Shown here in pieces: positions 62,609-64,000 of a stretch of DNA of 64,000 nt. Source of the DNA: Serinibacter salmoneus (lineage in GTDB: Bacteria > Actinomycetota > Actinomycetes > Actinomycetales > Beutenbergiaceae). The position numbers and the translations under genes were made by a program. Where the stretch lies: NCBI RefSeq assembly GCF_002563925.1, contig NZ_PDJD01000001.1:2238973-2302972 (forward strand), read 5' to 3'. The notes under the pieces were generated by a model. That model made no database searches and was not told where the DNA came from. It saw only the letters and a program-made list of their open reading frames with translations. Position 1 is the stretch's first letter. Each line of letters opens with the position of its first letter.

Positions 62609-62693
62609 CCTGCAGAACCACCTCGCGATACCTGCAGAACCACCTCGCGATACCTGCAGAACCACCTCGCGATACCTGCAGAACCACCTCGCG
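62609..62693. repeat. 22-bp tandem repeats between ABC-F gene and rsmA
   Basis: Units start at 62609, 62631 and 62653 (identical), and a fourth of 19 bp at 62675. The core CCTGCAGAACCACCTCGCG is followed by ATA. It fills most of the 118-bp gap between the two convergent genes. CTGCAG and TCGCGA palindromes alternate along it. Confidence 0.95.
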
Positions 62694-62720
62694 GAAGGGA
62701 CGGGAGAGCCTCGCGGTGCG

Positions 62721-63593
62721 TCAGGCTGTGGCGGCGGCCTGGGCGATCGCGGTGAACTCCTCGATCCCGAGGCGCTCCCCGCGCAGCGAGGGGTCCACGC
62801 CCGCCGCGCGCAGGATCTCCTCCGCGCGGGCGCCGGAGCCCGCCCAGGAGGACAGGGCGGCGCGCAGGGTCTTGCGTCGCTGCGCAAAGGCGGCATCCAC
62901 GACGGCGAAGGTCGCCTCCCGCCACTGCGGGCCGGCGGGCGGGGCGTGCCGGGTGAGGCGCACGAGCGCCGAGTCCACGTTCGGGGTGGGCCAGAACACG
63001 GTGCGCCCGATCGACCCGGCGCGCTCCGCGTGGCCGTACCACGCGGACTTCACCGAGGGGATGCCGTAGGTCTTGCTGCCCGGCCGGGCGGCGATCCGGT
63101 CGGCGACCTCCGCCTGCACCATGACGAGCACGTCCGTGATCGCCTCGAACCGCTCGAGCATCGTCAACAGCACGGGAACGGCGACGTTGTAGGGCAGGTT
63201 CGCCACCAGGTGGACCCGAGCGGCACCCGGGGGCACTGGGAGCTCGGTGATCCGCAGCGCGTCCTCGCGCACCACGCGCAGCCGCTCGCTCGCCTCCGGC
63301 AGCCGGGAGTCGACCGTGCCGGGCAGCCGCTGCGCCAGCACCGGGTCGATCTCGACGGCGCCCACGACCGCCCCGGCCTCGAGCAGGCCCAGCGTGAGCG
63401 AACCCAGCCCCGGACCGACCTCGACGACGGTGTCGCCCGCCGTGACGCCGGCGGCACGCACGATCCGGCGCACCGTGCCGGGATCGGTGACGAAGTTCTG
63501 CCCCAGGGTCTTGGTGGGACGCACCCCGGTGACGCCGAGCAGCCGGCGCACATCCGCCGTGGTCAGCAATGCGGAGGGGGTCTCGTCGGTCAC
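62721..63593 (-). CDS. rsmA: 16S rRNA (adenine(1518)-N(6)/adenine(1519)-N(6))-dimethyltransferase
   Basis: This is a 290-residue KsgA/RsmA, methylating two adjacent adenines near the 3' end of 16S rRNA. Landmarks are [18 protein letters not shown], the SAM-binding [19 protein letters not shown], the catalytic [11 protein letters not shown] (NLPY motif) and the later [15 protein letters not shown]. Length is standard. GTG 63593 is the start. It is followed downstream by the 22-bp repeat array. rpf lies immediately upstream, as in other actinobacteria. Confidence 0.96.
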   Translation of the reverse strand: MTDETPSALLTTADVRRLLGVTGVRPTKTLGQNFVTDPGTVRRIVRAAGVTAGDTVVEVGPGLGSLTLGLLEAGAVVGAVEIDPVLAQRLPGTVDSRLPEASERLRVVREDALRITELPVPPGAARVHLVANLPYNVAVPVLLTMLERFEAITDVLVMVQAEVADRIAARPGSKTYGIPSVKSAWYGHAERAGSIGRTVFWPTPNVDSALVRLTRHAPPAGPQWREATFAVVDAAFAQRRKTLRAALSSWAGSGARAEEILRAAGVDPSLRGERLGIEEFTAIAQAAATA

Positions 63594-63621
63594 CGGGCGA
63601 GCCTATCGCCGCGGGTCACGC

Positions 63622-63660
63622 ACGACGAACGCCCCGGCGGTGGGCCGGGGCGTTCGTCGT
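63622..63660 (-). terminator. strong hairpin terminator after the rpf gene
   Basis: A perfect 16-bp stem (63622-63637 with 63645-63660) has a seven-base loop, between rpf and rsmA. Confidence 0.85.
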
Positions 63661-63696
63661 GTCGGCGGCCGGGCGCCGCACCCGATCAGCGCAGGA

Positions 63697-64000
63697 TCAC
63701 AGCAGGCCGAGCTTGCTGGCGCAGGCGGGCCACTGGCCCCAGCCGGAGCGGGCCTGCAGGATCTTGGCGCGCTCGAGTTGCTCGGCCGCCGAGGCCTGCG
63801 ACGGCAGGCCACTCCCGCCGACCGACTGCCAGGTGGACACGGAGAACTGGTAGAGCCCGTGGTAGAGCCCGTTGGAGCTGACGATCGAGGGATTGCCGCC
63901 GGACTCGCACTGCGCGAGCTGCGCCCACACGCCCGAGGTGGGCGCGGAGCCCTGATCTGCGGAGGACGAGCCGGAGGAGGAGCTGCCGGTCGAGGAGGAA
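63697..64000 (-). CDS. resuscitation-promoting factor, C-terminal part (cut by window end)
   Basis: The visible 100 C-terminal residues comprise a Ser/Gly-rich linker (SSTGSSSSGSSSADQGSA) and a full Rpf domain: VWAQLAQCESGGNPSIVSSN (with the catalytic Glu in CESGG), GLYHGLYQFSVSTWQSVGG and ARSGWGQWPACASKLGLL with the second disulfide Cys. Rpf domains are lysozyme-like muralytic enzymes acting on peptidoglycan in the envelope. The N-terminal part, perhaps G5 or DUF348 domains as in RpfB, is beyond the window. The rpf-rsmA order supports the RpfB type. Confidence 0.9.
   Translation of the reverse strand, partial: SSSTGSSSSGSSSADQGSAPTSGVWAQLAQCESGGNPSIVSSNGLYHGLYQFSVSTWQSVGGSGLPSQASAAEQLERAKILQARSGWGQWPACASKLGLL

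Overview
The window is a GC-rich chromosomal segment from an actinobacterium, most likely of the order Micrococcales. The evidence is a mycothiol conjugate amidase (mca), DUF4307 and DUF501 genes, many GTG starts, dense GTGA/ATGA start-stop overlaps, and tRNAs without encoded CCA. It also carries gene orders that I recall from actinobacterial chromosomes: mca-DUF4307-greA, glmU-prs-rplY-pth-mfd, mazG-eno-ftsB-DUF501-ppx and rsmA-rpf. I cannot place it to genus.

Layout. 0-13.2 kb is housekeeping: mca, greA, threonine ammonia-lyase, msrA, glycogen phosphorylase, a PHP phosphoesterase, an FKBP prolyl isomerase, two membrane proteins, an ABC-2 exporter pair and an acetyltransferase. 13.1-15.0 kb holds a family-A-like exonuclease/DNA polymerase split by one in-frame amber codon. 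15.0-18.6 kb looks like a decayed island: recombinase fragments, an ArsR-SRPBCC fusion gene with a VOC gene behind its own operator, and an IS3-family element whose 24-bp ends are almost intact but which lacks a target duplication. A UAA-anticodon tRNA gene borders it. 18.7-31.1 kb is a housekeeping run, nearly all on the minus strand: ndh, a small overlapping ORF, ppx, dinB (plus strand), DUF501, ftsB, eno, mazG, a histidine phosphatase, a lipoprotein and mfd.

31.2-53.9 kb is an exopolysaccharide or cell-surface glycan cluster lying between mfd and pth. It contains a Wzz/BY-kinase protein, an O-antigen-ligase-like polymerase, a Wzx-like flippase, seven glycosyltransferases, and a cytidylyltransferase plus CDP-alcohol phosphotransferase pair. 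It also contains a membrane-anchored hypothetical protein and two secreted multi-domain proteins, one of 1843 residues. No priming sugar-phosphate transferase and no nucleotide-sugar synthesis genes are visible. The likely logic is that glycosyltransferases build a lipid-linked repeat unit, a CDP-activated alcohol phosphate decorates it, the flippase exports it, the ligase-like protein polymerises it, and Wzz/BY-kinase sets chain length. 53.9-64.0 kb returns to housekeeping: pth, rplY, a CYTH protein, prs, glmU, tRNA-Gln, TetR, MarR with a gamma-carbonic-anhydrase-like gene, an ABC-F ATPase, rsmA and a truncated resuscitation-promoting factor.

The most unusual non-coding signal is a family of 22-bp tandem repeats with core CCTGCAGAACCACCTCGCG or close variants. 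It occurs as five copies after the Bax-inhibitor-like gene (9484-9593) and as three and a partial copies between the ABC-F gene and rsmA (62609-62693). Two more copies lie inside the ABC-F coding sequence (62311-62352) in the opposite orientation. Other notable items are the amber codon at the polymerase O-helix, a short-variable-arm tRNA with a UAA anticodon, a 55-codon upstream ORF with a perfect ribosome-binding site, an attenuator-like hairpin inside the glycan cluster, and the ArsR-SRPBCC fusion with a perfect inverted-repeat operator.
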